Shown: positions 25,536 to 33,989, counted from the first letter of the stretch. The stretch is DNA of 44,967 nucleotides from Rhodoferax sp. (GCF_028688795.1 NZ_JAQTXM010000035.1:1-44967); one strand, 5' to 3'. Program-made: numbers and translations. The notes: generated from the sequence alone by a model not told the origin.

Positions 25536-26580
25536 CCGTTTGACAGTCGGATCTGATCAGTTTTTGGCGCAGGCTGTGGTCGCCTGGCAGGTGCGCCATG
25601 GTCGGCACGATTTACCCTGGCAAAACACCCGTGACCCGTATCGGGTTTGGCTGTCTGAAATCATGCTGCAGCAGACCCAAGTGGTCACCGTGTTGGATTA
25701 TTTTGCTCGTTTTTTGTCCCGTTTTCCTGATGTGGGAGCACTGGCGAATGCCTCATTGGATGATGTGCTGAGTCTGTGGAGCGGTCTGGGGTACTACAGC
25801 CGCGCCCGGAACATGCACCGCTGTGCGCAAGAAGTCATGTCTCATCATGCGGGATTTTTTCCGGCCACAGCCCAGCAATTGCAAGGGTTGCCCGGCATCG
25901 GGCCGTCCACGGCAGCAGCAGTGGCCTCGCTGTGTTTCAGTGAGCGGGTGGCAATTCTGGATGGCAATGTCAAACGCGTGCTGACCCGTTACCTGGGTTT
26001 TGATGCTGACCTGGCGCAAGCCAAAAATGAGAGGGTCTTGTGGCAAGAGGCCACGCGCTTGCTGCCCGACGAAGAATTGGGGCGCAACATGCCACGCTAC
26101 ACCCAGGGCATGATGGATTTGGGAGCCACGCTGTGCACCACCAAAAATCCTGACTGCCCAAGTTGTCCGGTGCAAGCACGTTGTGTGGCTTACGCAAATG
26201 GCAATCCGCTGGCGTTTCCGGTGAAATCTCGCAAGCTCAAGCGCAGCGCGCAATCGCTGTGGTTGTTGTGGGCGCGGTCCGAAGATGGTGCGCTCTGGCT
26301 TAGTCAACGACCCACGCCGGGTGTCTGGGCCGGCCTGTATTGCTTTGCGTTGTTTGACAGTTATCAGGCGTTGCAGGCGGCCGTAGCCAAGGATGGTTGT
26401 GCGGGCTTGGTTGATATACCGGCCTTCAAACACGTGCTGACCCACAAGGACCTTTACCTTCACCCGGTGCAGGTGGTGATGCCGCGTTCGAGTCGCCCGG
26501 AGGCCTCAGGGGATTGGTTTGAGCCTTTGCAGTGGCAACGTTTGGGCTTGCCGGCACCCATCAGCAAGTTGCTTCGCTAG
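25519..26580 (+). CDS. mutY: A/G-specific adenine glycosylase MutY
   Basis: MutY removes adenine mispaired with 8-oxoguanine. Catalytic Glu lies in WLSEIMLQQTQV, the helix-hairpin-helix is LQGLPGIGPSTAAAV with the Asp in ILDGNVKRVLTR, and the [4Fe-4S] ligands are in CTTKNPDCPSCPVQARC. A C-terminal NUDIX-like domain (from about 230) recognises 8-oxoG. The gene is full length (353 residues), starts inside the end of the GTPase gene, and its stop codon shares CTAG with the convergent rapZ stop. Confidence 0.96.
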   Translation: MARQVDRLTVGSDQFLAQAVVAWQVRHGRHDLPWQNTRDPYRVWLSEIMLQQTQVVTVLDYFARFLSRFPDVGALANASLDDVLSLWSGLGYYSRARNMHRCAQEVMSHHAGFFPATAQQLQGLPGIGPSTAAAVASLCFSERVAILDGNVKRVLTRYLGFDADLAQAKNERVLWQEATRLLPDEELGRNMPRYTQGMMDLGATLCTTKNPDCPSCPVQARCVAYANGNPLAFPVKSRKLKRSAQSLWLLWARSEDGALWLSQRPTPGVWAGLYCFALFDSYQALQAAVAKDGCAGLVDIPAFKHVLTHKDLYLHPVQVVMPRSSRPEASGDWFEPLQWQRLGLPAPISKLLR

Positions 26581-27473
26581 GCCTGTCGGGCATCCATTTC
26601 GCGGTGCCTTTTGAGGGTGTCCCACTTGCGTTGGAAGAGGGCGGCCAGTTGTTCTACCAAGTAAACGGACCGGTGCTGACCACCGGTGCAGCCAATTGCC
26701 ACGGTGACATAGCTGCGATGATTTAGTGCAAGCGCCTCCAGCCAGCCATCCAAGAAATCATGAATTTGCCTGAGCATGCGGGCCACTTCGGGCTCTTGCT
26801 GTAAAAACTCGATGACAGCGGCGTCGCGCCCTGTGAGGTCCTTCAAGCCTGGTTCATAGTGGGGATTGGGCAGCATCCGCACATCAAACACGTAGTCGGC
26901 ATCGCTAGGAATACCGCGCTTGAAGGCAAAGGACTCAAACACCAAGGTCAGCTGATTGCCGGGTGCGGCAATCATGGCTTTGATATAGCTCTGCAACTGC
27001 GTCGGCCTAATGATGCTGGTGTCAATCACATGGGCCTCGGCGCGCAGCTCACTAAGCAGGTCACGTTCCAGCTCAATGGCTTCTGCCAAGGCGCGCCGTT
27101 GGTCTTGTTGGGTGCGGTCCTGGGCGATTTGCGACAGCGGATGTCGCCTGCGCGTTTCGGAAAAGCGGCGGATCAGGGTGCCCGTGGTGGCATCCAGAAA
27201 AATGGAGTCGACCTGGATGCCTTGGGCTTTCAGCGCTTGCAGTTGCTTGGGTACCTGTGGCAGCGAACCGGCGCTGCGCACGTCCATGGCAATGGCCAAC
27301 TGGTTGGTAAAACCGCTTCGCTCCAGTGTGACCAACGAGGTGAGCAACTCAGGTGGCAGGTTGTCGACGCAGTAAAAGCCCAGGTCTTCCAGCGCATGCA
27401 ACGCCACCGATTTGCCCGAGCCCGACATGCCTGTCAGCAAGACCAGGTGCAATGTGTCTGATTTTTTGGTCAT
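26577..27473 (-). CDS. rapZ: RNase adapter / nucleotide-binding protein RapZ
   Basis: RapZ (YvcJ family) has an N-terminal P-loop domain (LTGMSGSGKSVALHALEDLG) and a C-terminal domain ending in GCTGGQHRSVYLVEQLA. In enterobacteria it targets GlmZ sRNA to RNase E and senses glucosamine-6-phosphate; the target in betaproteobacteria is not established. The 298 residues make a complete member. It follows recN by a 1-bp gap, so both are likely on one nadK-recN-rapZ message. Confidence 0.94.
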   Translation of the reverse strand: MTKKSDTLHLVLLTGMSGSGKSVALHALEDLGFYCVDNLPPELLTSLVTLERSGFTNQLAIAMDVRSAGSLPQVPKQLQALKAQGIQVDSIFLDATTGTLIRRFSETRRRHPLSQIAQDRTQQDQRRALAEAIELERDLLSELRAEAHVIDTSIIRPTQLQSYIKAMIAAPGNQLTLVFESFAFKRGIPSDADYVFDVRMLPNPHYEPGLKDLTGRDAAVIEFLQQEPEVARMLRQIHDFLDGWLEALALNHRSYVTVAIGCTGGQHRSVYLVEQLAALFQRKWDTLKRHREMDARQA

Positions 27474-27474
27474 G

Positions 27475-29127
27475 TTATGGGTTCTGGGTTTGAAGCATGT
27501 CGCGCGCGTGGGCCAATGTGCTGTTTAACAAGCGTTCGCCGCCCAGCATGCGCGCCAACTCCAGCACGCGCTCTTCACCCGCGACAGGTGTCACCTGGCT
27601 TACGGTGTGAGCACCTTGCATCTGCTTGCGTACCACTAGATGGTGGTCGGCACAGGCTGCTACTTGCGGCAGATGGGTGACGGCCAGCACCTGGCGATCA
27701 GCGCCAAGCTGGCGCATCAGGCGGCCGACTGTCTCTGCCACGGCCCCGCCAACGCCGGCGTCCACCTCATCGAAAATCAATGTTTGTGCGCTACCAAGCT
27801 GGCTGGTGGTGACCGCAATGGCCAACGCGATGCGTGACAGTTCACCGCCCGAGGCCACTTTGTTGATCGGGCGTGGTGTGCTACCAGCGTGCCCGGCCAC
27901 CAGAAAGCTGACGTCCTCCATGCCGCTTTGCATGGGCTGTTCGCAAGTCTGCAAATTAACCTCAAACTGGCCACCTTGCATGCCCAAGCCTTGCATGGCC
28001 GCGGTGATGGTTTTGCCGAGTGTTGGTGCGTGCTTTTGGCGGGCCTGTGTCAGCAATTGGGCCTGGTTTTTGTAGCTCTGCAAAGCCGCCTCTTGCGCTT
28101 GTTCAAGGGCTTGCAGATCTGCCGCTGCATCAAGCTGGGCGAGTTCGTCTTGCCAACTGTGGAGCAACTCTGGCAAGTCTTGAGGATTGCGCTTGTAGCG
28201 CCTGGCCAGGGACATCCAGAGGCCCATGCGGTCATCAAGTTCGGTTAAACGTTGCGGGTCAAGCTCAGTCTTATGCAGGTAGGCGCGCAACGAGTGCACC
28301 ACATCGTCCAGTTGCGCCAAGCTTGATGCTAAAACCTGTGCTAGACCTTGAAAGATAGGCTCTATATGCTCTTGTTTTTGCAGTGTTTCCAAGCCAGTAC
28401 CGACCCGGCTTCTGGCGCTGTCATCGTCTTCCTCAAGCCTTTGCAGGGCCAGTTGCGCAGCGTCAAGCAGACCTTGCGCATTTGATAACTTGCTGTGCTC
28501 AGCGTTCAGGGTGTGCCACTCGTCAGTGCCCGGCGCCAGCTTCTCCAGTTCGCCAATTTGCCAGGTCAGGCGCTCACGCTCACTCAGCCGAGTGGACTGT
28601 GATGCGCGCGCCTGGGTCAGCTTGTCTTGTGCTGCGCGCCACTGTTGCCAGGCCGCGGCGGTGGCGGCTGGCGACACCTGCGCGTAGGCATCGAGCAAGG
28701 CGCGTATGGCGTCTGCCCGGGTCAGGCTCTGCCAGGCGTGTTGGCCATGAATGTCCAGCAATTGCTCACCTATGGCACGCAATTGGGTGGCCGTGGCAGG
28801 GCTGGCGTTGATCCAGGCACGGCTTTTTCCCTGACTGTCGACGGTGCGGCGCAGAAGCAGGGAGGTGTCTTGGTCGAAACCTGCGTCCGCCAGCCAATGT
28901 TTGATATCAGGTGTGACGTCGAACTCGGCACTGACATCGGTGCGGGCGCATCCCTCGCGGATCACGTTCACGTCGGCGCGTCCGCCGGTAACAAGTTGCA
29001 GCGCGTCAATCAAAATGGACTTGCCGGCGCCGGTCTCACCCGTCAGCACGGTGAAGCTTTCTGCCAAATCCAGGTCTAACTCGCTGACGATGACAAAGTC
29101 GCGCAGGACAATGCGTTTGAGGCTCAC
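27475..29127 (-). CDS. recN: DNA repair protein RecN
   Basis: RecN is an SMC-like ATPase in double-strand break repair. Walker A is GETGAGKSILIDALQLV near the N-terminus. The middle is long coiled coil, and the C-terminal ABC signature and Walker B are in ASGGELSRIALAIA and LIFDEVDAGVGG, with a following H-loop (VLAVTHLPQVAA). The 550 residues are full length. It starts with GTG, overlapping the nadK stop (GTGA), evidence for translational coupling. A diverged copy of the dispersed repeat lies in its coiled-coil region (28319-28372). Confidence 0.96.
   Translation of the reverse strand: MSLKRIVLRDFVIVSELDLDLAESFTVLTGETGAGKSILIDALQLVTGGRADVNVIREGCARTDVSAEFDVTPDIKHWLADAGFDQDTSLLLRRTVDSQGKSRAWINASPATATQLRAIGEQLLDIHGQHAWQSLTRADAIRALLDAYAQVSPAATAAAWQQWRAAQDKLTQARASQSTRLSERERLTWQIGELEKLAPGTDEWHTLNAEHSKLSNAQGLLDAAQLALQRLEEDDDSARSRVGTGLETLQKQEHIEPIFQGLAQVLASSLAQLDDVVHSLRAYLHKTELDPQRLTELDDRMGLWMSLARRYKRNPQDLPELLHSWQDELAQLDAAADLQALEQAQEAALQSYKNQAQLLTQARQKHAPTLGKTITAAMQGLGMQGGQFEVNLQTCEQPMQSGMEDVSFLVAGHAGSTPRPINKVASGGELSRIALAIAVTTSQLGSAQTLIFDEVDAGVGGAVAETVGRLMRQLGADRQVLAVTHLPQVAACADHHLVVRKQMQGAHTVSQVTPVAGEERVLELARMLGGERLLNSTLAHARDMLQTQNP
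28319..28372 (-). repeat. Possible diverged dispersed repeat inside recN
   Basis: On the minus strand TTTCAAGGTCTAGCACAGGT and the TTAGCATC after it resemble the consensus TTTAAAAGGGCTAGAGGCCT plus ATTTAGC. The left half (ATATAGAGCCTATC) is weaker. It encodes part of the recN coiled coil. The match is by eye and may be chance. Confidence 0.35.
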
Positions 29128-30026
29128 GGTGCGGTCACCCCTTCGTTCCAGTGTAATTTTTCTCGCAAGGTGTCAAAGTAAGACCAGCCTTTGGGGTGCA
29201 AAAACCGCACATGGTGGTCTGAGCGCACCACCTCGATGCGGTCACCATGCATCAGGGAGGCCAGTGACTGTTGGTCAAAACTGGCGCTGGCATCTCGTCC
29301 TGCTACTAATTCAATAGCTATATGTGACGTGTTTGCAAGGACTATAGGCCGATTTGATAAAGTGTGTGGCGCAATCGGCACCATCACCCAGCCAGGAATT
29401 GATGGGTGTAGCAGTGGGCCGCCTGACGACAGAGCGTAGGCCGTGGAGCCCGTAGGCGTGGCAATGATCAGGCCATCGGCACGTTGGTTTGCCACAAAAC
29501 GCCCGTCGACCTCCACCCGCAATTCCACCATGCCAGAGGTTGCACCGCGGTTGACCACCACATCGTTCATGGCCATGGCCTTGTACACGCAATGACCATC
29601 ACGAATGACCCGAGCATTAATCAGGCTACGTTGATCTTCCACATATTCGCCGCGCAGCATCTGGCGAAGGCTTTCTTTAAAACTGCCATAGGGAATATCG
29701 GTGATGAAGCCCAGTCGCCCCTGGTTGATCCCGATCAGGGGGACGCCGAAAGGAGCCAACTGGCGGCCAATACCTAGCATGGTGCCGTCACCACCCACGA
29801 CCAGCCCCAAATCGCATTGCGCACCGATTTCCGCCAAGCTGAGCAGTGGGTAACCTGCCAAATCCATGTTGCGGGCGGTGTCGTGTTCTATGACCACCTC
29901 GCAGCCCTGTTCGTCCAGAAAATCCAGGATGGCTTCCAGCGCGCTGCGCGAACTTGTGCCAGATGCGCCCGAAGCCATGGCCTGGTATTTACCGATCAAT
30001 GCCACGTGATGGAATTTAGACTTCAT
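29124..30026 (-). CDS. nadK: NAD kinase
   Basis: NadK makes NADP from NAD and ATP. The GGDG motif is in LVVGGDGTMLGIGRQLA, the NE/D-type motif is replaced by the usual INQGRLGFITDI, and the glycine-rich second motif is TPTGSTAYALSSGGPLLHP. The ATG at 30026 begins MKSKFHHVALIGKY; an upstream TTG is less likely. It is divergent from hrcA with 28 bp between starts, an arrangement common in betaproteobacteria. recN follows with a 4-bp overlap. Confidence 0.95.
   Translation of the reverse strand: MKSKFHHVALIGKYQAMASGASGTSSRSALEAILDFLDEQGCEVVIEHDTARNMDLAGYPLLSLAEIGAQCDLGLVVGGDGTMLGIGRQLAPFGVPLIGINQGRLGFITDIPYGSFKESLRQMLRGEYVEDQRSLINARVIRDGHCVYKAMAMNDVVVNRGATSGMVELRVEVDGRFVANQRADGLIIATPTGSTAYALSSGGPLLHPSIPGWVMVPIAPHTLSNRPIVLANTSHIAIELVAGRDASASFDQQSLASLMHGDRIEVVRSDHHVRFLHPKGWSYFDTLREKLHWNEGVTAP
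29305..29356 (+). repeat. Possible dispersed repeat inside nadK (antisense)
   Basis: The plus strand reads AATAGCTATATGTGACGTGT, then AAGGACTATAGGCCGATTTG, similar in order and spacing to the repeat consensus. It lies antisense in nadK over codons for the conserved NRPIV segment, so part of the likeness may be chance. Confidence 0.4.
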
Positions 30027-30054
30027 TTTCAAATTACATCACTAAAATGAAACG

Positions 30055-31059
30055 ATGTTGGATGACCGTGCCAAGTTATTGTTAAAAGCGCTGGTTGAGC
30101 GTTATATTGCCGACGGGCAACCCGTGGGTTCTCGCACCTTGTCACGCGCGTCTGGGCTGGAGTTGTCGCCGGCCACCATCCGCAATGTCATGTCCGACCT
30201 GGAAGAGTTGGGGCTCATTGCAAGCCCACACACCTCTGCTGGACGTATTCCTACAGCGCGCGGATACCGGTTGTTTGTTGACACCATGTTGACGGTGCAA
30301 CGGGGACATTTGGGTGCCCACAGCCTGGCGCCCGATCAGCCGCAAAAAGTCATCTCAAATGCTGCCAATTTGTTGTCGAGCCTGTCGCAGTTTGTAGGTA
30401 TCGTGATTGCACCTCGGCGGACCTCGGTGTTTCGTCACATCGAGTTCTTGCGTCTTTCAGAGCGCCGTTTATTGGTCATCATCGTTTCGCCTGAGGGTGA
30501 TGTACAAAACCGGGTTATCTTTACCGAAGTCGACTTTTCCCAAGCGCATTTGGTAGAAGCTGCCAATTACCTGAACGCCAACTACGTGGGGCTGGCTATC
30601 GAGCAGGTGCGCGAGCGCTTGAAGAATGAGGTGGACTCATTGCGCGCTGAAATCGCCAGCTTGATGAATGCCGCCGTGGCGGCTAATTCAGAAGTGCTGT
30701 CTGAAACCAAGGACGAAGTCGTGATTTCAGGTGAGCGAAACTTGCTCTCTGTGAGCGACTTCTCCAACGACATGGGACATCTTCGACGGGCCTTTGACCT
30801 TTTTGAGCAGAAAGCGCAATTGATGCGTCTGCTTGATGTGACGGGTCAAGCTGAGGGTGTTCGCATATTTATAGGTGGGGAAAGTCAGGTGGTTCCATTT
30901 GAAGACTTGTCGATCGTTTGTGCGCCTTATGAAGTGGATGGTCAGGTGGTTGGCACGTTGGGTGTGGTCGGCCCCACCCGCATGCCCTATGACCGCATGA
31001 TCCAGATCGTGGATATCACTTCCAAATTGGTCAGTAACGCGCTGAGCCATCACAAGTAG
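30055..31059 (+). CDS. hrcA: Heat-inducible transcription repressor HrcA
   Basis: HrcA represses chaperone operons by binding CIRCE elements and is kept active by GroE. The N-terminal winged helix is LDDRAKLLLKALVERYIADG followed by SRASGLELSPATIRNVMSDL and TSAGRIPTARGYRLFVD. The C-terminal GAF-like domain ends in RMPYDRMIQIVDITSKLVSN. The 334 residues are full length. No CIRCE sequence is visible around the gene. Confidence 0.95.
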   Translation: MLDDRAKLLLKALVERYIADGQPVGSRTLSRASGLELSPATIRNVMSDLEELGLIASPHTSAGRIPTARGYRLFVDTMLTVQRGHLGAHSLAPDQPQKVISNAANLLSSLSQFVGIVIAPRRTSVFRHIEFLRLSERRLLVIIVSPEGDVQNRVIFTEVDFSQAHLVEAANYLNANYVGLAIEQVRERLKNEVDSLRAEIASLMNAAVAANSEVLSETKDEVVISGERNLLSVSDFSNDMGHLRRAFDLFEQKAQLMRLLDVTGQAEGVRIFIGGESQVVPFEDLSIVCAPYEVDGQVVGTLGVVGPTRMPYDRMIQIVDITSKLVSNALSHHK

Positions 31060-31084
31060 CTCCCTTACAATCCAATGCTGGTTC

Positions 31085-31161
31085 GGGCCGTTAGCTCAGT
31101 TGGTTAGAGCAGAGGACTCATAATCCTTTGGTCCACAGTTCAAGTCTGTGACGGCCCACCA
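31085..31161 (+). tRNA. tRNA-Met(CAT), elongator type
   Basis: Acceptor GGGCCGT pairs with ACGGCCC, discriminator A, CCA encoded. The anticodon stem-loop is AGGAC-TCATAA-TCCTT type with anticodon CAT. The sequence resembles elongator tRNA-Met. A tRNA-Ile2 with lysidine-modified CAT is the alternative and cannot be excluded without identity-element scoring. Confidence 0.85.
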
Positions 31162-31173
31162 TTTTATTTAGGC

Positions 31174-31179
31174 TATAAT
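31174..31179 (+). promoter_or_regulatory. TATAAT box before tRNA-Arg
   Basis: A perfect TATAAT lies 11 bases upstream of the tRNA-Arg 5' end, in the 28-base spacer between two tRNAs. No -35 box is evident, so this may be coincidence in an AT-rich spacer. Confidence 0.3.
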
Positions 31180-31189
31180 TCATAGCTTC

Positions 31190-31266
31190 GCGGCTGTAGC
31201 TCAGTTGGATAGAGTACTTGGCTACGAACCAAGGGGTCGTGGGTTCAATTCCTGCCAGCCGCACCA
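31190..31266 (+). tRNA. tRNA-Arg(ACG)
   Basis: Acceptor GCGGCTG pairs with CAGCCGC, discriminator A, CCA encoded. The anticodon arm CTTGG-CTACGAA-CCAAG gives ACG, and the T arm is GTGGGTTCAATTCCTGC. It follows tRNA-Met by 28 bases, probably on one precursor that ends at the terminator at 31274. Confidence 0.94.
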
Positions 31267-31273
31267 AAAAAGT

Positions 31274-31315
31274 AAAGCCTGCAACTTCAAAAGAGTTGCA
31301 GGCTTTTTCTTTGTC
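31274..31315 (+). terminator. Strong Rho-independent terminator after the tRNA pair
   Basis: aaagcctgcaact and agttgcaggcttt form a 13-bp perfect stem with a 6-base loop, followed by TTCTTTG. It ends the hrcA/tRNA transcription region before rnpB. Confidence 0.92.
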
Positions 31316-31393
31316 TTTTGTTGATCAAATGGCGATTTCTACCAATTGATTAATTGTCTACAAGGCTTAGACCTTAAGCCGGCTCGAACCCCC

Positions 31394-31399
31394 GATAAT
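31394..31399 (+). promoter_or_regulatory. Probable -10 box of rnpB
   Basis: GATAAT lies 6-7 bases before the predicted 5' end of RNase P RNA. No -35 box with good spacing is obvious. Confidence 0.45.
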
Positions 31400-31404
31400 G
31401 CACG

Positions 31405-31787
31405 TGTGAAGCCCGCCAGACTGTCGCTGGTGCAAGCCGCAAGGACGACGCGCAAGCGTCGGGTGGAAACACCGCACTGGAGGAACGTCCGGACTGCATA
31501 GGGCAGCGTAGCAGCTAACGGCTGTCCACTGAAAGCCTGGCTTGAAAGAGCTGGGTATAAGGTGAGGATCAGAGCAACAGAGACGAGCCGATTTAGTTCG
31601 GGTGAAACGGGCAATCTCTACGCGCAGCAATACCAAGTAGGCACACGTTGACGGGGCCCCCGGAGTGTGCGGGTAGGTAGCACCGAGCCACTGAGTGATC
31701 AGTGGCCCAGATTAATGGCAGTCACATGCTGGCACATCGCAAGATGTGCTGGTGTGCACAAAATCCGGCTTATCGGTGGGCTTCACA
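31405..31787 (+). ncRNA. rnpB: RNase P RNA (class A)
   Basis: The ends tgtgaagcccgcc and ggtgggcttcaca pair as helix P1. Conserved elements are present in order: GGAGGAACGTCCGGACT, CATAGGGCAGCGTAGCAGCT (P8/P9 area), ACAGAGACGAG, GGGTGAAACGGGCAATCTCTACG, and near the 3' end AAATCCGGCTTATCGG. About 383 nt, normal for the catalytic RNA that matures tRNA 5' ends. It fills the otherwise gene-free stretch between the tRNA pair and the Rrf2 gene. Confidence 0.95.
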
Positions 31788-31839
31788 CTTTTTTACTTCG
31801 CGCCACCGCCATGGCAGGCGGGCGTCAAGGATTCACCGT

Positions 31840-32364
31840 TTAACCGCGTGCCAGCAGTGTCTGGCCCAGCGCAAACACCGAATTGGGCGCGTTGGTGCGC
31901 ATCGGCTGGTGCCCTGGCTTTTTGAACACGCCACGATTTGGCGCAGGCTTTTGTTCAATCTTCACGCCCTTGGCCAACTGCTCTAGCACCAATGAGCGCA
32001 AGGTTACTGACTGCATGAAATCCAGCACTTTGGCGTTCATGGAATCCCACAAGTCTTGCGCCATGTCCTGCGCTGACGCCGTTTCCTGGACCTTGGTCTT
32101 TGGCGGCGCATCTTCCACGGCAGTGATGATGTCTGCCACAGTGATGGCATCAGTGCGATGGCCCAGCGTGTAACCACCACCTGGCCCACGCGTACTACTC
32201 ACCAAACCTTGTTGGCGCAACTTGCTGAACATCTGCTCAAGGTAAGACAGCGAAATTTGCTGACGTACAGCAATGTCGGACAGCGGCACGGGGCCCAGCT
32301 TTTCACGCAACGCCACATCAATCATCGCGGTGACGGCAAAACGACCTTTTGTACTTAAACGCAT
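31840..32364 (-). CDS. Rrf2-family (IscR-like) regulator without cysteines
   Basis: This 174-residue regulator has the IscR/Rrf2 winged helix: MRLSTKGRFAVTAMIDVALR, LSYLEQMFSKLRQQGLVSST and RGPGGGYTL. In IscR the next segment carries three cysteines that hold a [2Fe-2S] cluster. Here that stretch (about 84-105, PPKTKVQETASAQDMAQDLW) has none, and the whole protein contains no cysteine. The IscR-like helix WDSMNAKVLDFMQSVTLRSL follows. Start 32364 is supported by AGGAG; the upstream extension is not family-like. No isc genes are adjacent. It may bind DNA without a cluster, as apo-IscR does at type 2 sites; that is inference. Confidence 0.87.
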   Translation of the reverse strand: MRLSTKGRFAVTAMIDVALREKLGPVPLSDIAVRQQISLSYLEQMFSKLRQQGLVSSTRGPGGGYTLGHRTDAITVADIITAVEDAPPKTKVQETASAQDMAQDLWDSMNAKVLDFMQSVTLRSLVLEQLAKGVKIEQKPAPNRGVFKKPGHQPMRTNAPNSVFALGQTLLARG

Positions 32365-32422
32365 ATTTATTACTCCTGTCAATGTCGGTAAGTCAGACAC
32401 AGTCCAAACTATAAAGTTCAAA

Positions 32423-32466
32423 TCACTTCGCGTAAATTCGAAATATTGACTAATTCACTTCGTAAA
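32423..32466. repeat. Direct repeats TCACTTCG(CG)TAAA between two regulator genes
   Basis: tcacttcg-cg-taaa at 32423 and tcacttcg-taaa at 32455 are 32 bases apart (about three helical turns), in the 138-bp space between the divergent Rrf2 and NhaR-like genes. They could be binding sites of either product. Confidence 0.4.
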
Positions 32467-32502
32467 AAATGAATAATAGGTCATATAAATGAGGTGATCC
32501 GC

Positions 32503-33399
32503 ATGAATTTCAAGCATCTTTACTATTTTTGGGTCACTGCAAAAGCGGGCGGCATCATGCGCGCGGGTGAGCAACTGCACACCACGCCCCAAACGCTCTC
32601 GGGCCAGATCAAGTTGCTGGAAGATTGGTTGGGGCGCAAGCTGTTTCAAAAAAAGGGTCGGCAATTGGAGCTTACCGAGCACGGCCGGCTGGCGCTGGGT
32701 TATGCCGATCAGATCTTCAGCTTGGGGCAAGACCTGGAAACCGCGCTGCGGCAGACTCGCGGCGCCCAACGCAGGTTGGATTTTCGGGTGGGGGTGGCTG
32801 ACTCGGTCTCCAAATCGGTGGCATATCGCTTGCTGGAGCCGGCGTTTTTGCTTGATCAACCGGTTAAATTGTTGGCCAGCGAAGGTAAGTTCGACGACTT
32901 GCTGGCGCAACTGGCCCTGCATCGGCTGGATTTGGTGATCGCTGACGAGCCCATGCCCAAGCGCGTGAGTGTGAAAGCTTTTAGCCACCCGCTGGGGCGC
33001 ACTGCCATGAGTTTTTTTGCCGCGCCTGCCGTGGCATCGCTCATCAAGGGCAGTTTTCCGGCTTGCCTTGATGGTGTGCCGATGCTGGTGCCTGGGGCTG
33101 CAGTGTCCGTGCGGCGGCAGTTGGAGGGTTGGTTTGCCCAGTACCGAATTGCACCTGTGGTGGTGGGTGAGTTTGATGATGCCGCGCTGATGAAGGCTTT
33201 TGGCCGCGAAGGCCAGGGCGTCTTCATGACCTCTAGCGTGCTTGAGGAGGAAACCTGTAGCCAATTTGGTGTGACGGTGATTGGCCGCACGTCTGAATTG
33301 GTTGAAGAGTTTTTTGCGGTGTCGGTTGAACGGCGCATCACGCACCCATGCGTGTTGGCTATCACCGATGCGGCTCGCGGACAGCTGTTCAGCGTGTGA
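32503..33399 (+). CDS. nhaR: LysR-family regulator, NhaR type
   Basis: The 298-residue protein resembles E. coli NhaR along its length: MNFKHLYYFWVTAKAGGIMR at the N-terminus, the helix-turn-helix TTPQTLSGQIKLLEDWLGRK, then VGVADSVSKSVAYRLLEPA and GEFDDAALMKAFGREGQGVF. NhaR activates a Na+/H+ antiporter gene and, in E. coli, osmC and pga. No nhaA is next to it here, so the target is elsewhere or different. ATG 32503 has GAGGTG 7 bases upstream, which I prefer to the GTG at 32494. It is divergent from the Rrf2 gene. Confidence 0.88.
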   Translation: MNFKHLYYFWVTAKAGGIMRAGEQLHTTPQTLSGQIKLLEDWLGRKLFQKKGRQLELTEHGRLALGYADQIFSLGQDLETALRQTRGAQRRLDFRVGVADSVSKSVAYRLLEPAFLLDQPVKLLASEGKFDDLLAQLALHRLDLVIADEPMPKRVSVKAFSHPLGRTAMSFFAAPAVASLIKGSFPACLDGVPMLVPGAAVSVRRQLEGWFAQYRIAPVVVGEFDDAALMKAFGREGQGVFMTSSVLEEETCSQFGVTVIGRTSELVEEFFAVSVERRITHPCVLAITDAARGQLFSV

Positions 33400-33435
33400 T
33401 CTGGCTGGCTGGCCGCACCCGGATAATCACATCCT

Positions 33436-33984
33436 ATGCCTCTGCGAGAAATTTCCCACGCCGCCATTGACATTGACCTGCGCTATGCCACGCCAGACAA
33501 TTTCACCGGCAAAACCATATACGACCACGCTGTGGCTTATTTGCACCAGGATGCCTTGGCCGCCTTGGTGCGGGTTGCTGAATTGTCTGCTGCGCAAGGC
33601 CTGCGCGTGCGTGTGCTGGATGCGTACCGGCCAACTGCCGCTCAATGGCGCTTGTGGGCAGCGGTGCCAGACCCCAGATTTGTCGCCGACCCGCACTTGG
33701 GCTCCATCCACACCCGAGGTGTGGCGGTTGACCTGACGCTGGTTGATGCTTCAGGAAACGCGCTGGATATGGGCACGGACTTTGACGAGATGACCGTGCA
33801 GTCGTTTCATGGGGCAACTGACATCGCCCCGGCGGCGCAGCAGCACCGTTGCTTGTTGCTGGGGTTGATGACCTTGGCGGGCTGGACCCATCACCCCTGC
33901 GAGTGGTGGCACTACAACTTGCCCGACGCGACCCGTTACCCGTTGCTCAGCGACGGCGCCGAGGGAAGTTGCTTGATGGATTGA
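33436..33984 (+). CDS. D-alanyl-D-alanine dipeptidase, VanX/DdpX family
   Basis: A 182-residue M15D zinc peptidase. Zinc ligands H92 and D99 are in SIHTRGVAVDLTL, and E156 (catalytic) and H159 are in CEWWHYNL; R65 of AYRPT is the transition-state Arg. There is no signal peptide, so it acts in the cytoplasm on D-Ala-D-Ala, most likely for peptidoglycan dipeptide recycling. No VanH/VanA genes are nearby. It is convergent with the pseudouridine synthase gene, 5 bp away. Confidence 0.9.
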   Translation: MPLREISHAAIDIDLRYATPDNFTGKTIYDHAVAYLHQDALAALVRVAELSAAQGLRVRVLDAYRPTAAQWRLWAAVPDPRFVADPHLGSIHTRGVAVDLTLVDASGNALDMGTDFDEMTVQSFHGATDIAPAAQQHRCLLLGLMTLAGWTHHPCEWWHYNLPDATRYPLLSDGAEGSCLMD

Positions 33985-33989
33985 ACGGC

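Noticed and set aside
30000..30060. CIRCE element for HrcA autoregulation
   Set aside because: No TTAGCACTC-N9-GAGTGCTAA-like sequence in the nadK-hrcA gap or elsewhere near the gene.
32455..33345. 296-codon minus-strand frame opposite the NhaR-like gene
   Set aside because: Shadow; the plus-strand frame aligns with NhaR along its full length.
33436..33984. VanX-like gene as vancomycin resistance
   Set aside because: No VanH, VanA or VanS/R genes nearby; cytosolic D-Ala-D-Ala dipeptidases occur in many Gram-negative bacteria for recycling.
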